Origin: Rhizobium sp. CC-YZS058
Lineage (GTDB): Bacteria > Pseudomonadota > Alphaproteobacteria > Rhizobiales > Rhizobiaceae
Direction of reading: 5' to 3'
NCBI RefSeq assembly: GCF_034720595.1
Contig: NZ_JAYESJ010000001.1
Coordinates: 3,891,001 to 3,955,000, forward strand
DNA length: 64,000 nucleotides
Shown one piece after another: positions 9,209 to 17,844 of the stretch (position 1 is the first letter of the stretch; each line of letters opens with the position of its first letter). The notes under the pieces were generated by a model, which did not search any database, had not been told where the DNA came from, and was given only the letters and a program-made list of their open reading frames with translations. The position numbers and the translations under genes are program-made.

Positions 9209-9633
9209 TGAAGCTCTCCTGTCAAGCGCGTGAGGAACCGGCTGCGCGCCGCCTCGTTCCAGGGTTCGGCGGCGCCGAACCCCCAGACGGGGCCGGGCCA
9301 GTTGGCATCGCCTTCCTGGCGCGCGATCACATGCACATGCAGCTGGCGGACGATGTTGCCGATCGCCGCAACGTTGATCTTCAGCGCGCCGCTCGCCTGT
9401 TTCAGGGCTTTGGCGACGCGGTTGACCTCCTGCCAAAGGCGCATCTGGTCGTCCGGCGAGAGATCGAAGACCTCTTCCAACCCGGGGTGGCGCGGCACGA
9501 GCACCAGCCAGGGCCAGCGGCCATCCTTGTGCAGGCGCAGATCGCAAAGGGAAAGCACCATCAGACTGTCGCTGTCGCGCTCCAGCCGCGGATCGAGCGA
9601 AAAGGCCGGCGGCGGGGTCAGATCAGGGGTCAA
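9205..9633 (-). CDS. HIT-family hydrolase
   Basis: Histidine-triad nucleotide-binding protein of about 142 residues. The catalytic triad region reads QLHVHVIAR (His-x-His-x-x form of the HIT motif), preceded by a segment LVLVPRHPGLEEVFDL typical of the HIT domains that sit beside nudC in rhizobia. HIT proteins hydrolyse or transfer nucleotidyl groups, but the substrate of this subfamily is not established. No ATG lies near the natural beginning; a TTG at 9633 with GGAGG six bases before it (GGAGGACGCGC-TTG) fits best. The stop overlaps nudC by four bases, so the two nucleotide hydrolases are coupled. Confidence 0.88.
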   Translation of the reverse strand: MTPDLTPPPAFSLDPRLERDSDSLMVLSLCDLRLHKDGRWPWLVLVPRHPGLEEVFDLSPDDQMRLWQEVNRVAKALKQASGALKINVAAIGNIVRQLHVHVIARQEGDANWPGPVWGFGAAEPWNEAARSRFLTRLTGELQ

Positions 9634-9736
9634 GCGCGTCCTCCTCAAGCCTTGGTCGCCGGTGCCTGTTTTGACAGGACGGGCAGAATCTTCAAGGGCC
9701 GGCTTGCATTCGCTCCTGATATTGCCGATATGGAGG

Positions 9737-9838
9737 CCGGGAGGTTGGTGGTGGACGAGCCACTCGCCAACCGGGTCAGGTCCGGAAGGAAGCAGCCCCA
9801 ACGAGCCCCGGCACGGGTCATCGTGCCAGCCTCCCACC
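9737..9838 (+). ncRNA. ffs: small signal recognition particle RNA (4.5S RNA)
   Basis: The universally conserved SRP hairpin loop is present (GGTCAGGTCCGGAAGGAAGC at 9774-9793, followed by AGCC), flanked by arms that pair: GGGAGG (9739-9744) with CCTCCC (9830-9835) and further helices between. This is the RNA partner of Ffh in co-translational targeting of membrane proteins. It lies just before dnaX, which is the usual place in rhizobia. Ends are estimated from the closing helix and may be off by several bases. Confidence 0.93.
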
Positions 9839-9971
9839 CTCGCCGCCTGGCGCCGCATCGATGGCCGCCATCTGCTGCGGCGATACTGACAGCGCCGCCG
9901 TTCGCAAGCCGCTGACTTCGTGCGACCGGCCTTGCGTGCTGCCGGGACACACGGAAAAAAGCGGCCAAGAC

Positions 9972-11873
9972 ATGAGCGACGCCACCCCCTCTACGACCGA
10001 CGAGAAGCCCGCCGCCTACCGCGTGCTGGCCCGCAAGTACCGCCCCAAGGACTTCACCGATCTCATGGTCGGGCAGGAGCCGATGGTGCGCACGCTCACC
10101 AATGCCTTCGAGACCGGCCGCATAGCCCAGGCCTATATGCTGACCGGCGTGCGCGGCGTGGGCAAGACTACCACTGCCCGGATTCTCGCCCGCGCACTCA
10201 ACTACAAGACCGCCGAGATCGACCGGCCGACGATCGACCTGCGCCTGCCCGGCGAGCATTGCCAGGCGATCATGGAAGGCCGGCATGTCGACGTGATCGA
10301 GATGGACGCCGCCTCGCATACCGGTATCGACGATATTCGCGAGATCATCGAGCAGGTGCGCTATCGCCCGGTCTCGGCGCGCTACAAGGTCTATATCATC
10401 GACGAAGTGCACATGCTCTCGACCCAGGCCTTCAACGGCCTCCTGAAGACGCTCGAAGAGCCGCCGGAGCATGTGAAATTCATCTTCGCCACGACCGAGA
10501 TCCGCAAGGTTCCGATTACCGTTCTCTCGCGCTGCCAGCGTTTCGACCTTCGGCGCATCGCCGCGTCCGATCTCGTCGGCCTGTTCACCACCATCCTTGC
10601 CAAGGAAGGCATCGAAGCGGAACGCGATGCGCTGTCGATGATCGCGCGCGCGGCCGAAGGCTCGGCGCGCGACGGTCTGTCGCTGCTCGACCAGGCGATC
10701 GCGCATGGCGGCGGCCGGGTGGAGACCGATGCCGTGCGCGCCATGCTGGGCCTTGCCGACCGGGCGCGCATCGTCGATCTCTTCGACCATGTGGTGCGCG
10801 GCGACGTGAAAGCGGCGCTGACCGAGTTCGCGGCGCAATACGAGGCCGGCGCCAGCCCGCCGGTGGTGCTGACCGATCTTGCCGATTTCACCCATCTCGT
10901 CACCAAGCTGAAATTCTCCGAAGACGCCGCCAACGATCCCTCGCTGAGCGAGATCGAGCGCCAGCGCGGCGGCGAATTTGCCGGGTCGGTGGCGGTGTCC
11001 ACCCTCTCGCGCCTCTGGCAGATGCTGCTCAAGGGCATTGCGGAAACCGAAAGCGCCTCGCGCCCGGCCGGTGCCGCCGAAATGGTGCTGATCCGGCTTG
11101 CCCATGCAGCCAGCCTCCCCTCGCCGGAAGAGGCGGCCCGCCGGCTGATGACGCTGACCGGCAGCGAGCCGCCCCGCCCGCCTGCCGGCGGTGGCGGCGG
11201 ATCACGCGCGCCATCTGCCGGCACCGGCAATGGGGGTACTGGCAACGGCGGTGCGGGCAACGGGGCCACGGCGGTCAGCGCCGCGCCCGCGCGGGCCGGA
11301 GAGCCTGTGCAGCGCATGACCGGCAATGGCGCGACGATGCTGCGCGCCGTGCCCGATGCCGAGGCTGCGCCCGAAATTCGGGCCGAGCCGGCCCCGCCCG
11401 AACCGGCACAGGCGACCGTTCCGGTGCGCTCGGTCGCCGACATTGCCGAGCTTTGCGCCCGCAACCGCGATATCCGGCTGAAGACGCTGGTGCGCAACTA
11501 TCTGCGGCTGGTGAAACTGGAGCCGGGTCGCCTGGAAGTGAACCTGCCCGAGGATGCGCCGAAGACGCTGGTCGCCGATCTGCAGCGCAGGCTGGAAGAA
11601 TGGACGAACATCCGCTGGATGGTGATCGTCAGCCGCGACGCCGGCCAGCCGACCCTGATCGAGGTGGAGACGGAAGCGCAGGAAAAGCGCCTGAGCGATG
11701 CGCGCCAGGATCCGGATGTGGCGGCGATCCTCGCGCGCTTCCCCGGCGCGCGCATTGCCGATGTGCGCATCAAGCTCGCCGAGGCGGAAATCGTGGAAGA
11801 CACGGCACCGCCGCCGTCGACTGCCGAATCCGAAGAGGGCGACATTCTTCCCGGCGACGATATCGAACGGTGA
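9972..11873 (+). CDS. dnaX: DNA polymerase III subunits gamma and tau
   Basis: ATPase of the clamp-loader complex that links replicative polymerase cores. The N-terminal AAA+ module has Walker A (GVRGVGKTT, residues 59-67), the Asp-Glu box IIDEVHML and sensor SRCQRFDLR. The four-cysteine zinc module of most DnaX proteins is largely gone: the region ALNYKTAEIDRPTIDL to GEHCQAIMEG retains one cysteine. A Gly/Asn/Thr-rich linker with repeats of TGNGG/AGNGA (around residues 415-435) joins a C-terminal tau-type domain. The ATG at 9972 is the first that matches the family's start. Followed by ybaB after 64 bases. Confidence 0.96.
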   Translation: MSDATPSTTDEKPAAYRVLARKYRPKDFTDLMVGQEPMVRTLTNAFETGRIAQAYMLTGVRGVGKTTTARILARALNYKTAEIDRPTIDLRLPGEHCQAIMEGRHVDVIEMDAASHTGIDDIREIIEQVRYRPVSARYKVYIIDEVHMLSTQAFNGLLKTLEEPPEHVKFIFATTEIRKVPITVLSRCQRFDLRRIAASDLVGLFTTILAKEGIEAERDALSMIARAAEGSARDGLSLLDQAIAHGGGRVETDAVRAMLGLADRARIVDLFDHVVRGDVKAALTEFAAQYEAGASPPVVLTDLADFTHLVTKLKFSEDAANDPSLSEIERQRGGEFAGSVAVSTLSRLWQMLLKGIAETESASRPAGAAEMVLIRLAHAASLPSPEEAARRLMTLTGSEPPRPPAGGGGGSRAPSAGTGNGGTGNGGAGNGATAVSAAPARAGEPVQRMTGNGATMLRAVPDAEAAPEIRAEPAPPEPAQATVPVRSVADIAELCARNRDIRLKTLVRNYLRLVKLEPGRLEVNLPEDAPKTLVADLQRRLEEWTNIRWMVIVSRDAGQPTLIEVETEAQEKRLSDARQDPDVAAILARFPGARIADVRIKLAEAEIVEDTAPPPSTAESEEGDILPGDDIER

Positions 11874-11937
11874 TGTGGCCGGACGGCGGGCTGACTGCCC
11901 GCAGAGACGATGAAACGAAGAGGACAAGGAGAGAGCG

Positions 11938-12261
11938 ATGCGCGACATCATGGGCATGATGGGCAAGGTCAAGGAAATGCAGGCCAAGATGGAGAAGATG
12001 CAGGAGGAGATCGCGGCGCTCGAAGTCGACGGCACCTCCGGCGGCGGCCTCGTGACCCTGCGGCTCGATGGTAAGGGCGTGTTGAAGAGCCTGAAGATCG
12101 ACCCCTCGCTCTTCAAGGAAGACGATGTCGAGATCCTCGAGGACCTGATCGTCGCGGCCCACAAGGATGCCAAGGACAAGGCCGAAGCCCTGACGGCGGA
12201 GAAGACCCGCGAACTGACCGCCGGCCTGCCGATCCCGCCCGGCATGAAACTGCCGTTCTGA
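11938..12261 (+). CDS. ybaB: YbaB/EbfC family nucleoid-associated protein
   Basis: Small DNA-binding dimer (107 residues) with the family pattern [19 protein letters not shown], a central [13 protein letters not shown] strand region, and the C-terminal [18 protein letters not shown] precedes the ATG. The gene sits between dnaX and recR, the order conserved in most bacteria; here a MOSC-domain gene on the opposite strand interrupts the usual direct ybaB-recR adjacency. Confidence 0.95.
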   Translation: MRDIMGMMGKVKEMQAKMEKMQEEIAALEVDGTSGGGLVTLRLDGKGVLKSLKIDPSLFKEDDVEILEDLIVAAHKDAKDKAEALTAEKTRELTAGLPIPPGMKLPF

Positions 12262-12297
12262 GCAACTGCATCCCTGCCTGCCCGTTGCAGAGGCGTG

Positions 12298-12927
12298 TCA
12301 CGCGCGCGGATGGGCGCGATCGAGATCGGCGGCGACGCGAGCGCTGAGCGGCGTCGACCGCCAGCGCTGCACCGCCTCCGGGCTCAGCGCCTTGACCTTG
12401 GCGGTCAGCATCTCCCCCATCAGCACCCGTTCGCCTTCGAAGCGCGTGAAACGGACAGAATCTCCCGCCTGGATCGCCCCCGGCCGGAGAACCCGGCAGT
12501 AGAAGCCGGGCTGGCCGAGCTCCAGGAACCGCCGCGCGAAATGGGGATCGCCCATGCGCAGCGACAGCGTGGAGCATGGCATGCGGGTGGCCGTCACCTC
12601 CAGCATCACCGTGTCCGTCTCGAACCGGTCGCCGACCGCGACGTCGCGGCTGTCGATGCCGGAGATCACCAGGTTTTCTCCGAGAAGCCCGGGCGGCACG
12701 CTCTTGCCCAGGGCGAGCGACCAGGCATCGAGATCCACCGAGCCGAACCCGTAGACTGCCTGATCCGGTCCGCCATGAACCTTGCGATTGCACACCGAGT
12801 CGCCGGCGAGCCCCTCGGCGGACAGCACCACGGGGCCTTCGACCGGGCGCTTGTCGATGCCGGTGCGCTGGGCGCGCTCGCCGAGACGGATCGGGTGGCC
12901 GAGACAGACCGCTTGGATCGTCGACAT
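12298..12927 (-). CDS. MOSC domain-containing protein (YiiM-like)
   Basis: A 209-residue MOSC (MoCo sulfurase C-terminal) domain protein. The expected elements are visible: GDSVCNRKVHGGPDQAVYGF near residue 45, GENLVISGID, and the conserved cysteine in TRMPCSTLSLRMG. Members with this layout (YiiM, YuaD) reduce N-hydroxylated compounds through a molybdenum cofactor or move sulfur. AAGGAG precedes the ATG at 12927. Divergent from recR, with an 81-base shared promoter region. Confidence 0.9.
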   Translation of the reverse strand: MSTIQAVCLGHPIRLGERAQRTGIDKRPVEGPVVLSAEGLAGDSVCNRKVHGGPDQAVYGFGSVDLDAWSLALGKSVPPGLLGENLVISGIDSRDVAVGDRFETDTVMLEVTATRMPCSTLSLRMGDPHFARRFLELGQPGFYCRVLRPGAIQAGDSVRFTRFEGERVLMGEMLTAKVKALSPEAVQRWRSTPLSARVAADLDRAHPRA

Positions 12928-13008
12928 GGAATTCTCCTTCGTGCCGAGGGAAGCCTGCGCTGTCGCAAAGGCGTTTTTCTCACAGCCTTTATGGGCTAGA
13001 AGGACGCC

Positions 13009-13614
13009 ATGGCAAAGCGAGTCACCGGCCCCGAAATCGAAAAACTCATCCAGCTCCTGGCGAAGGTGCCCGGGCTCGGGCCGCGCTCGGCGCGCCGGGC
13101 GGCGCTGCACCTGGTCAAGAAGAAGGACCAGCTGCTTGGCCCCCTGGCCGATGCGATGGGCGAGGCGCATCGCAAGGTGCGGATCTGCTCCACCTGCGGC
13201 AATGTCGACACCAGCGACCCCTGCAGCGTCTGCACCGATGCGCAGCGCGATCATTCGGTGATCATCGTCGTCGAGGATGTCGCCGATCTCTGGGCGCTGG
13301 AGCGGACCGGCGCCATGAACAGCGCCTATCATGTGCTCGGCGGCACGCTTTCGCCGCTCGACGGCATCGGCCCCGACGATCTCAACATCCGAACGCTGGT
13401 GGATCGGGTGACTAAGGGCGAGGTGCGCGAGCTGATCATCGCCGTCAACGCCACCGTCGAAGGCCAGACCACCGCCCATTATATCACCGACCAGCTCGAA
13501 GGGCTGGATGTCCGCATTACCAGGCTTGCCCATGGCGTGCCCGTGGGCGGCGAGCTCGATTATCTCGATGACGGCACCCTGACCGCGGCGCTGCGCGCCA
13601 GAACGGCGATCTGA
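13009..13614 (+). CDS. recR: recombination mediator protein RecR
   Basis: Loads RecA with RecO at gapped DNA. 201 residues. Domain order is complete: helix-hairpin-helix ([17 protein letters not shown]), a C4 zinc finger ([13 protein letters not shown] then SVC), a Toprim domain ([15 protein letters not shown] to the [17 protein letters not shown] segment) and a Walker-B-like tail (THYI-equivalent, [20 protein letters not shown]). Followed after four bases by the lytic transglycosylase gene. Confidence 0.97.
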   Translation: MAKRVTGPEIEKLIQLLAKVPGLGPRSARRAALHLVKKKDQLLGPLADAMGEAHRKVRICSTCGNVDTSDPCSVCTDAQRDHSVIIVVEDVADLWALERTGAMNSAYHVLGGTLSPLDGIGPDDLNIRTLVDRVTKGEVRELIIAVNATVEGQTTAHYITDQLEGLDVRITRLAHGVPVGGELDYLDDGTLTAALRARTAI

Positions 13615-13618
13615 ACCC

Positions 13619-14872
13619 ATGCGCATCTCCTCTCCCATCCGCCGCGCCCTTGCGGCCGCTGTTGCAACCGTTTTTCTCGCTCTGCCCATGCCGGCCACGG
13701 CTGCGACCAAGGCGGAAACGGAAGCGCAATTTCGCCGCTGGCTGCAGACGGACCTCTGGCCGGAAGCTGCGAAGGCCGGCATTTCCAAAAGCGCCTTCGA
13801 TGCCGCCTTCGCCGATGTCACGCTCAACTGGGACCTGCCGGATCTTGCCCCTCCCGGCAGCAAGCCCGGCGGACCGCAGAAGCAGAGCCAGGCGGAGTTC
13901 GCCTCTCCGGGCGCCTATTTTTCCGAACAGCGGATGCAGGGCCTGGCGACCACCGGCCGGGCGCTGGCAAAGACCCATGCGGCAGTGCTGAAGCGCATCG
14001 AGAAGACCTATGGCGTGCCGGGCCCGATCGTGCTCGCGATCTGGGGTCGGGAATCGGGCTTCGGCAAGGCCAAGATCCCGCATCCGATCATGGATGTGCT
14101 CGCCACCAAGGCCTTCATGTCCACCCGTGGCGAGCTGTTCCGGCGCGAACTGATTGCCGCTCTGCATATTCTCGAATCGGGCGATGTTCGGGAGGCCGAC
14201 ATGCGCGGCTCCTGGGCGGGTGCCATGGGCCAGCCGCAGTTCCTTCCCTCGAGCTTCCTGCAATATGCCGTGGATTTCGATGGTGACGGCAAGCGCGACA
14301 TCTGGTCCTCGGTGCCGGACGTGCTTGGATCCATCGCCCACTATCTCTCGCTCAAAGGCTGGCAGCCCGGGCGTGACTGGGGCTATGAGGTGACAATCCC
14401 CGCCAAGGTGTCCTGCGCGCAGGAGGGCCCGGACCGCGCGAAATCGCTCGGCCAATGGGCCGCGTCCGGCATTGCCCGTGTCTCGGGCAAGCCACTGCCG
14501 AAGGGCGAAGGCATGATGCTGGTGCCGGCCGGGCGGAACGGGCCGGAATTCCTCGTCACGCAGAATTTCTACGTGATCAAGGAATACAACAATTCCGACC
14601 TCTATGCGCTGTTCATCGGCAATCTCGCCGACCGGATCGGCGCGGGCAGCGGCGCGTTTCGCGGCACCTGGGGCGATGTCGGCAAGATGCTGCGCTCGGA
14701 CGTGCTGACCATGCAGAAGCGCCTGGAGGCGCAAGGCTACGATATCGGCAAGGCCGACGGGCTGGCGGGCTACAAGACCCGCCGCTCGATCGGCGAGTGG
14801 CAGGCGAAGAACGGCCTGCCCGCTACCTGCTTCCCGGATCAGACGCTGAAGAGCCGGCTTTCCGGCGGCTGA
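13619..14872 (+). CDS. lytic murein transglycosylase (MltB type) with peptidoglycan-binding domain
   Basis: Periplasmic enzyme cleaving the MurNAc-GlcNAc bond of peptidoglycan. 417 residues: a signal peptide (basic MRISSPIRR, hydrophobic stretch to about Ala29), an SLT_2/GH103 domain with the catalytic glutamate in IWGRESGFGK and the typical ADMRGSWAGAMGQPQFLPSS segment, and a C-terminal PG_binding_1 domain (VLTMQKRLEAQGYDIGKADG). This is the usual rhizobial neighbour of recR. There is no lipobox, so it is a soluble rather than lipid-anchored form. Confidence 0.93.
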   Translation: MRISSPIRRALAAAVATVFLALPMPATAATKAETEAQFRRWLQTDLWPEAAKAGISKSAFDAAFADVTLNWDLPDLAPPGSKPGGPQKQSQAEFASPGAYFSEQRMQGLATTGRALAKTHAAVLKRIEKTYGVPGPIVLAIWGRESGFGKAKIPHPIMDVLATKAFMSTRGELFRRELIAALHILESGDVREADMRGSWAGAMGQPQFLPSSFLQYAVDFDGDGKRDIWSSVPDVLGSIAHYLSLKGWQPGRDWGYEVTIPAKVSCAQEGPDRAKSLGQWAASGIARVSGKPLPKGEGMMLVPAGRNGPEFLVTQNFYVIKEYNNSDLYALFIGNLADRIGAGSGAFRGTWGDVGKMLRSDVLTMQKRLEAQGYDIGKADGLAGYKTRRSIGEWQAKNGLPATCFPDQTLKSRLSGG

Positions 14873-14890
14873 GCGGGGTCCAGAGCGCAG

Positions 14891-16546
14891 TCAGTGCGGC
14901 AGGTCCACCTGCCGTTTGTACTGCTCATATTCATGCGGCAGGATAGTCTGGCGTTCGATCAGACGGTGCACCGAGGGCGGGCCCTCGCCGCGATGCAGCG
15001 CCCGCAGCCGATCATGCACGGCCGCATCGTCCTTCGTCCGGCGCTGGTTGTGGCGCACATACTCGACCCAGGTCGGAACATGGTAGGTCTCGGTCCAGAT
15101 CCGGGGCTTTTCGAGGTCGCGCATCAGCGTCCACTGTCCAGCCCCGTCCCGGATGCGCACCCGGCGCCGCTCCGTCATCGCGTCGAGAAACGCCTCCACA
15201 TCGCCGGGGTCGATCTCGTAATCGATCATCACCACGATCGGCCCGCTGCGTGGCTTGAGGTCGAGTTCCAGTGCCGGTTCCTGGAAACTGCCGAGCGGAT
15301 CGAGATTGAGCGATTTGAACTCCGGCAGCTGGTAGCGAAAGCCGACTGCGGCGCCCGCCAGCATCACCAGGGCGGAGAGCAACAGCGCGGTCGGTGCGCC
15401 ATAGGTCTCCGCCGCGCTGCCCCAAAGCCAGGAACCGAGGGCGATGCCGCCGAATGTGGTGGTCTGATACAGCGACAGGGCGCGTGCCACGACCCAGCGC
15501 GGGGTGGACAGCTGCACTGTGGTGTTGAAGAGCGAGAGCGCCAGCACCCAGCCGCCGCCGGCCAGCAACATGGCAAGCCCGGTAAGGATCTCCGAGCGGC
15601 TGACGGCAGCGATGATGGCGGACAGGGAAAAGCCCAGAAAGGCGATGCGCACCACGATCTCGCCCAGCAGGACCTCCCGCAGGCGCTGGCTCAGAAGCGC
15701 GCCGCCGATCGCGCCGATGCCGAAACAGCCGAGCAGCACGCCGAAGGTGAGCGGCCCGCCGGCCACCAGATCGCGCGCCACCAGCGGCAGCAGCGCCAGG
15801 ATGGCGCTGGCCGAGAGGCCGAAAAGGAAGCCGCGCACCAGGACCTTGAGAATATTCGGCGACATGGCGACATAGCGAAGCCCCGCGCCCACGGCCCGGC
15901 CCAGAGGTTCGCGCGGAAGCGCGTTCAACGCCGGCGCCCGCTTCCAGCGGAACAGGGCGAAGAGGATCGCAAGGTAACTGACCGTGTTGACCGCGAAGGC
16001 TGCGGCCGCGCCGGCTGCAGCCACGATGACGCCGCCGATCGCCGGCCCGACGCTGCGGGTAATGTTGAAGCCCATGGAATTGAGCGCCACCGCGCCAGGC
16101 AGATCCTCCCGCGGGACCATGTCGCCGACCGAGGCCTGCCAGGCCGGGTTGTTGAGCGCCGTGCCGCAGCCGATCAGGAAGGTAAAGAGCAGGAGCAGCC
16201 AGGGCGTGATGAGCCCAGACCAGGCACACAGGGTCAAGAGCGCCGAGACGACCAGCATGAAGATCTGCGCCGTCAGCATGATGCGGCGGCGGTCGAAACT
16301 GTCGGCGAGAGCGCCGGACAGCAGCGAGAACAGCATGATCGGCAGCGAGGTCGAGGCCTGCACCAGCGCGACCATGTTCACCGAGGAGGAGATCGACGTC
16401 ATCATCCAGGCTGCGCCGACCGATTGGATCAGCCCGCCGAAATTGGACGCAAGGCTTGCCAGCCAGATCAGCCGGAAGGTGTCGTGGCGAAAGGGCGCGA
16501 GGGGCGAAGAGCGCGGGATCGAACCGGGTGGGGATTGCGACGGCAC
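14891..16546 (-). CDS. MFS transporter (MFS_3/EntS-like) with C-terminal cytoplasmic domain
   Basis: Inner-membrane exporter of 551 residues in the PF05977 group of the major facilitator superfamily, related to enterobactin exporter EntS and to macrolide exporters. About twelve hydrophobic helices run to roughly residue 400; motif DSFDRRRIM marks the loop between helices 2 and 3. The last 130 residues form a soluble domain (VMIDYEIDPGDVEAFLDAM then RTKDDAAVHDRLRALHRGEG), a known extension of this subgroup. Starts with GTG at 16546 with GGAGG eight bases away. The substrate cannot be told from sequence. Confidence 0.88.
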   Translation of the reverse strand: MPSQSPPGSIPRSSPLAPFRHDTFRLIWLASLASNFGGLIQSVGAAWMMTSISSSVNMVALVQASTSLPIMLFSLLSGALADSFDRRRIMLTAQIFMLVVSALLTLCAWSGLITPWLLLLFTFLIGCGTALNNPAWQASVGDMVPREDLPGAVALNSMGFNITRSVGPAIGGVIVAAAGAAAAFAVNTVSYLAILFALFRWKRAPALNALPREPLGRAVGAGLRYVAMSPNILKVLVRGFLFGLSASAILALLPLVARDLVAGGPLTFGVLLGCFGIGAIGGALLSQRLREVLLGEIVVRIAFLGFSLSAIIAAVSRSEILTGLAMLLAGGGWVLALSLFNTTVQLSTPRWVVARALSLYQTTTFGGIALGSWLWGSAAETYGAPTALLLSALVMLAGAAVGFRYQLPEFKSLNLDPLGSFQEPALELDLKPRSGPIVVMIDYEIDPGDVEAFLDAMTERRRVRIRDGAGQWTLMRDLEKPRIWTETYHVPTWVEYVRHNQRRTKDDAAVHDRLRALHRGEGPPSVHRLIERQTILPHEYEQYKRQVDLPH

Positions 16547-16762
16547 GGCGCGGCGCCTCCTCGACTGCTAGGCTGAAGGATGGTGTTCTATCTAGCCATG
16601 CGAGACCGGGCGGCAACCGCCCTGAGCTCAATTTGCTGGAGCGGCGATGCGCCTCCAAGCGCAAAGCCGATCTTGCCTTTCACTGCTTGCCCTGCGCCGC
16701 GCAACGTGATCACACTCGCGATCCGTGCAGCGTTGATGTGCGCACATTCGAAAGCAGAGACA

Positions 16763-17272
16763 ATGACGATGACAGACCCGACCGCCGCGTTTCTTTCCGG
16801 CCTTGCCGCCCAAGGCCAGCCGCAGGCTGCCTTTGCAGCGCTCGAGGCTCTGACGCGGCAGTTGGTCGGCGTGAAGCTCTTCACGATCATGACCAGCGAC
16901 ACGGTGACCCGGCTTGCCGAGCGCGTCTATTCCAGCCATCCCGAGGACTACCCCGTCTCCGGCACCAAGCCCTACAACGAGACCTACTGGTCCGACATTA
17001 CGCTGCGCCAGCAGAAGACCTTCGTCGCCAATACGATCGAGGCAATCGCCGAGGTTTTTCCGGATTATGCGCTGATCGACTCGCTCGGCTGCCAATCGGT
17101 CATCAATGTGCCGATCGTGGTGGATGGTTTGGTGATCGGCACGATCAACTGCCTGCACGAGGCCGGCTACTACACGCCGGAGCGGGTCGAAGCGGCAGAG
17201 GCGCTGAAGCTGCCGGGCGCCATCTGCATGCTCCTGGCCGACCGTGATCGTGCGCGGTCAATGCCTGCTTAA
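16763..17272 (+). CDS. GAF domain-containing protein
   Basis: Stand-alone GAF domain of about 169 residues (QAAFAALEALTRQLVGVKLFTIM through the SVINVPIVVDGLVIGTINCL core), with no output domain attached. Single GAF proteins bind small molecules, or in the fRMsr group reduce free methionine sulfoxide; the cysteine set of fRMsr is not evident here. Start is uncertain: ATG at 16763 or 16769, with only a weak AGAG upstream. Neighbours give no functional hint. Confidence 0.75.
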   Translation: MTMTDPTAAFLSGLAAQGQPQAAFAALEALTRQLVGVKLFTIMTSDTVTRLAERVYSSHPEDYPVSGTKPYNETYWSDITLRQQKTFVANTIEAIAEVFPDYALIDSLGCQSVINVPIVVDGLVIGTINCLHEAGYYTPERVEAAEALKLPGAICMLLADRDRARSMPA

Positions 17273-17371
17273 CCGACACAGTCACCGTTGCGTTAGGAGC
17301 CGTTGACTTTCTTTCTCCATGACCAATTTCTTGAATGCCGTCTGCGTTGGGCGCGGCAAGGGAGTGGACCC

Positions 17372-17743
17372 ATGATGAAAAAAGCGATAGGCGTGGTCAC
17401 CGGCATCACGCTTGCCTGCCTGGCCCTGACCGGCTGTGTCAGCGAAGGCTACAGCTATACCAGCACCGGATATTACGACGGCTATTACGACCGCCCGGTC
17501 TATCGTAACAACTACAACCGCGTGATCGTCTACGATCGCAATCGGTATGATCGTTACGACCGCTATGACCGCTACGACCGCTATGATCGCGCCCCGCGGT
17601 ATGACCGTCGGCGCGAGCAGCGCGCGGCCGTCTATGACCGCGATCGTCGCGTGGAGCGCCGGGCCGAAATAAGCCGGCCTGACCGCGGAGGACGCTATGT
17701 CACGCGGGACGGACGCCGAATCTGGCTGCCGCCGGAGCGGTAA
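17372..17743 (+). CDS. small lipoprotein with YDR tandem repeats
   Basis: Putative membrane-anchored lipoprotein, 123 residues. MMKKAIGVVTGITLACLALTGC is cut before the cysteine of the lipobox LTGC (last residues of the signal). The mature protein is Tyr/Asp/Arg-rich, with five consecutive YDR triplets (about residues 59-73) encoded by a 9-base tandem repeat, then a basic tail ending in [24 protein letters not shown] precedes the ATG. Function unknown; similar low-complexity envelope lipoproteins occur in rhizobia. Not recognised as a named gene. Confidence 0.8.
   Translation: MMKKAIGVVTGITLACLALTGCVSEGYSYTSTGYYDGYYDRPVYRNNYNRVIVYDRNRYDRYDRYDRYDRYDRAPRYDRRREQRAAVYDRDRRVERRAEISRPDRGGRYVTRDGRRIWLPPER
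17543..17587 (+). repeat. five tandem 9-base units inside the lipoprotein gene
   Basis: Units CGGTATGAT, CGTTACGAC, CGCTATGAC, CGCTACGAC and CGCTATGAT follow each other without gaps and encode the YDR repeats. Synonymous variation at the third positions alternates TAT/TAC and GAT/GAC. Copy number could change by slippage without breaking the frame. Confidence 0.85.
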
Positions 17744-17844
17744 CAGCCCGCCATCGTACCGCTTTCAACGATCGAGAGGTGATCATCTGACTCTTCTCGC
17801 GTAAAGATTGTCAAAAGCGGACGAAAAGAAAAATTTCTGAACTT

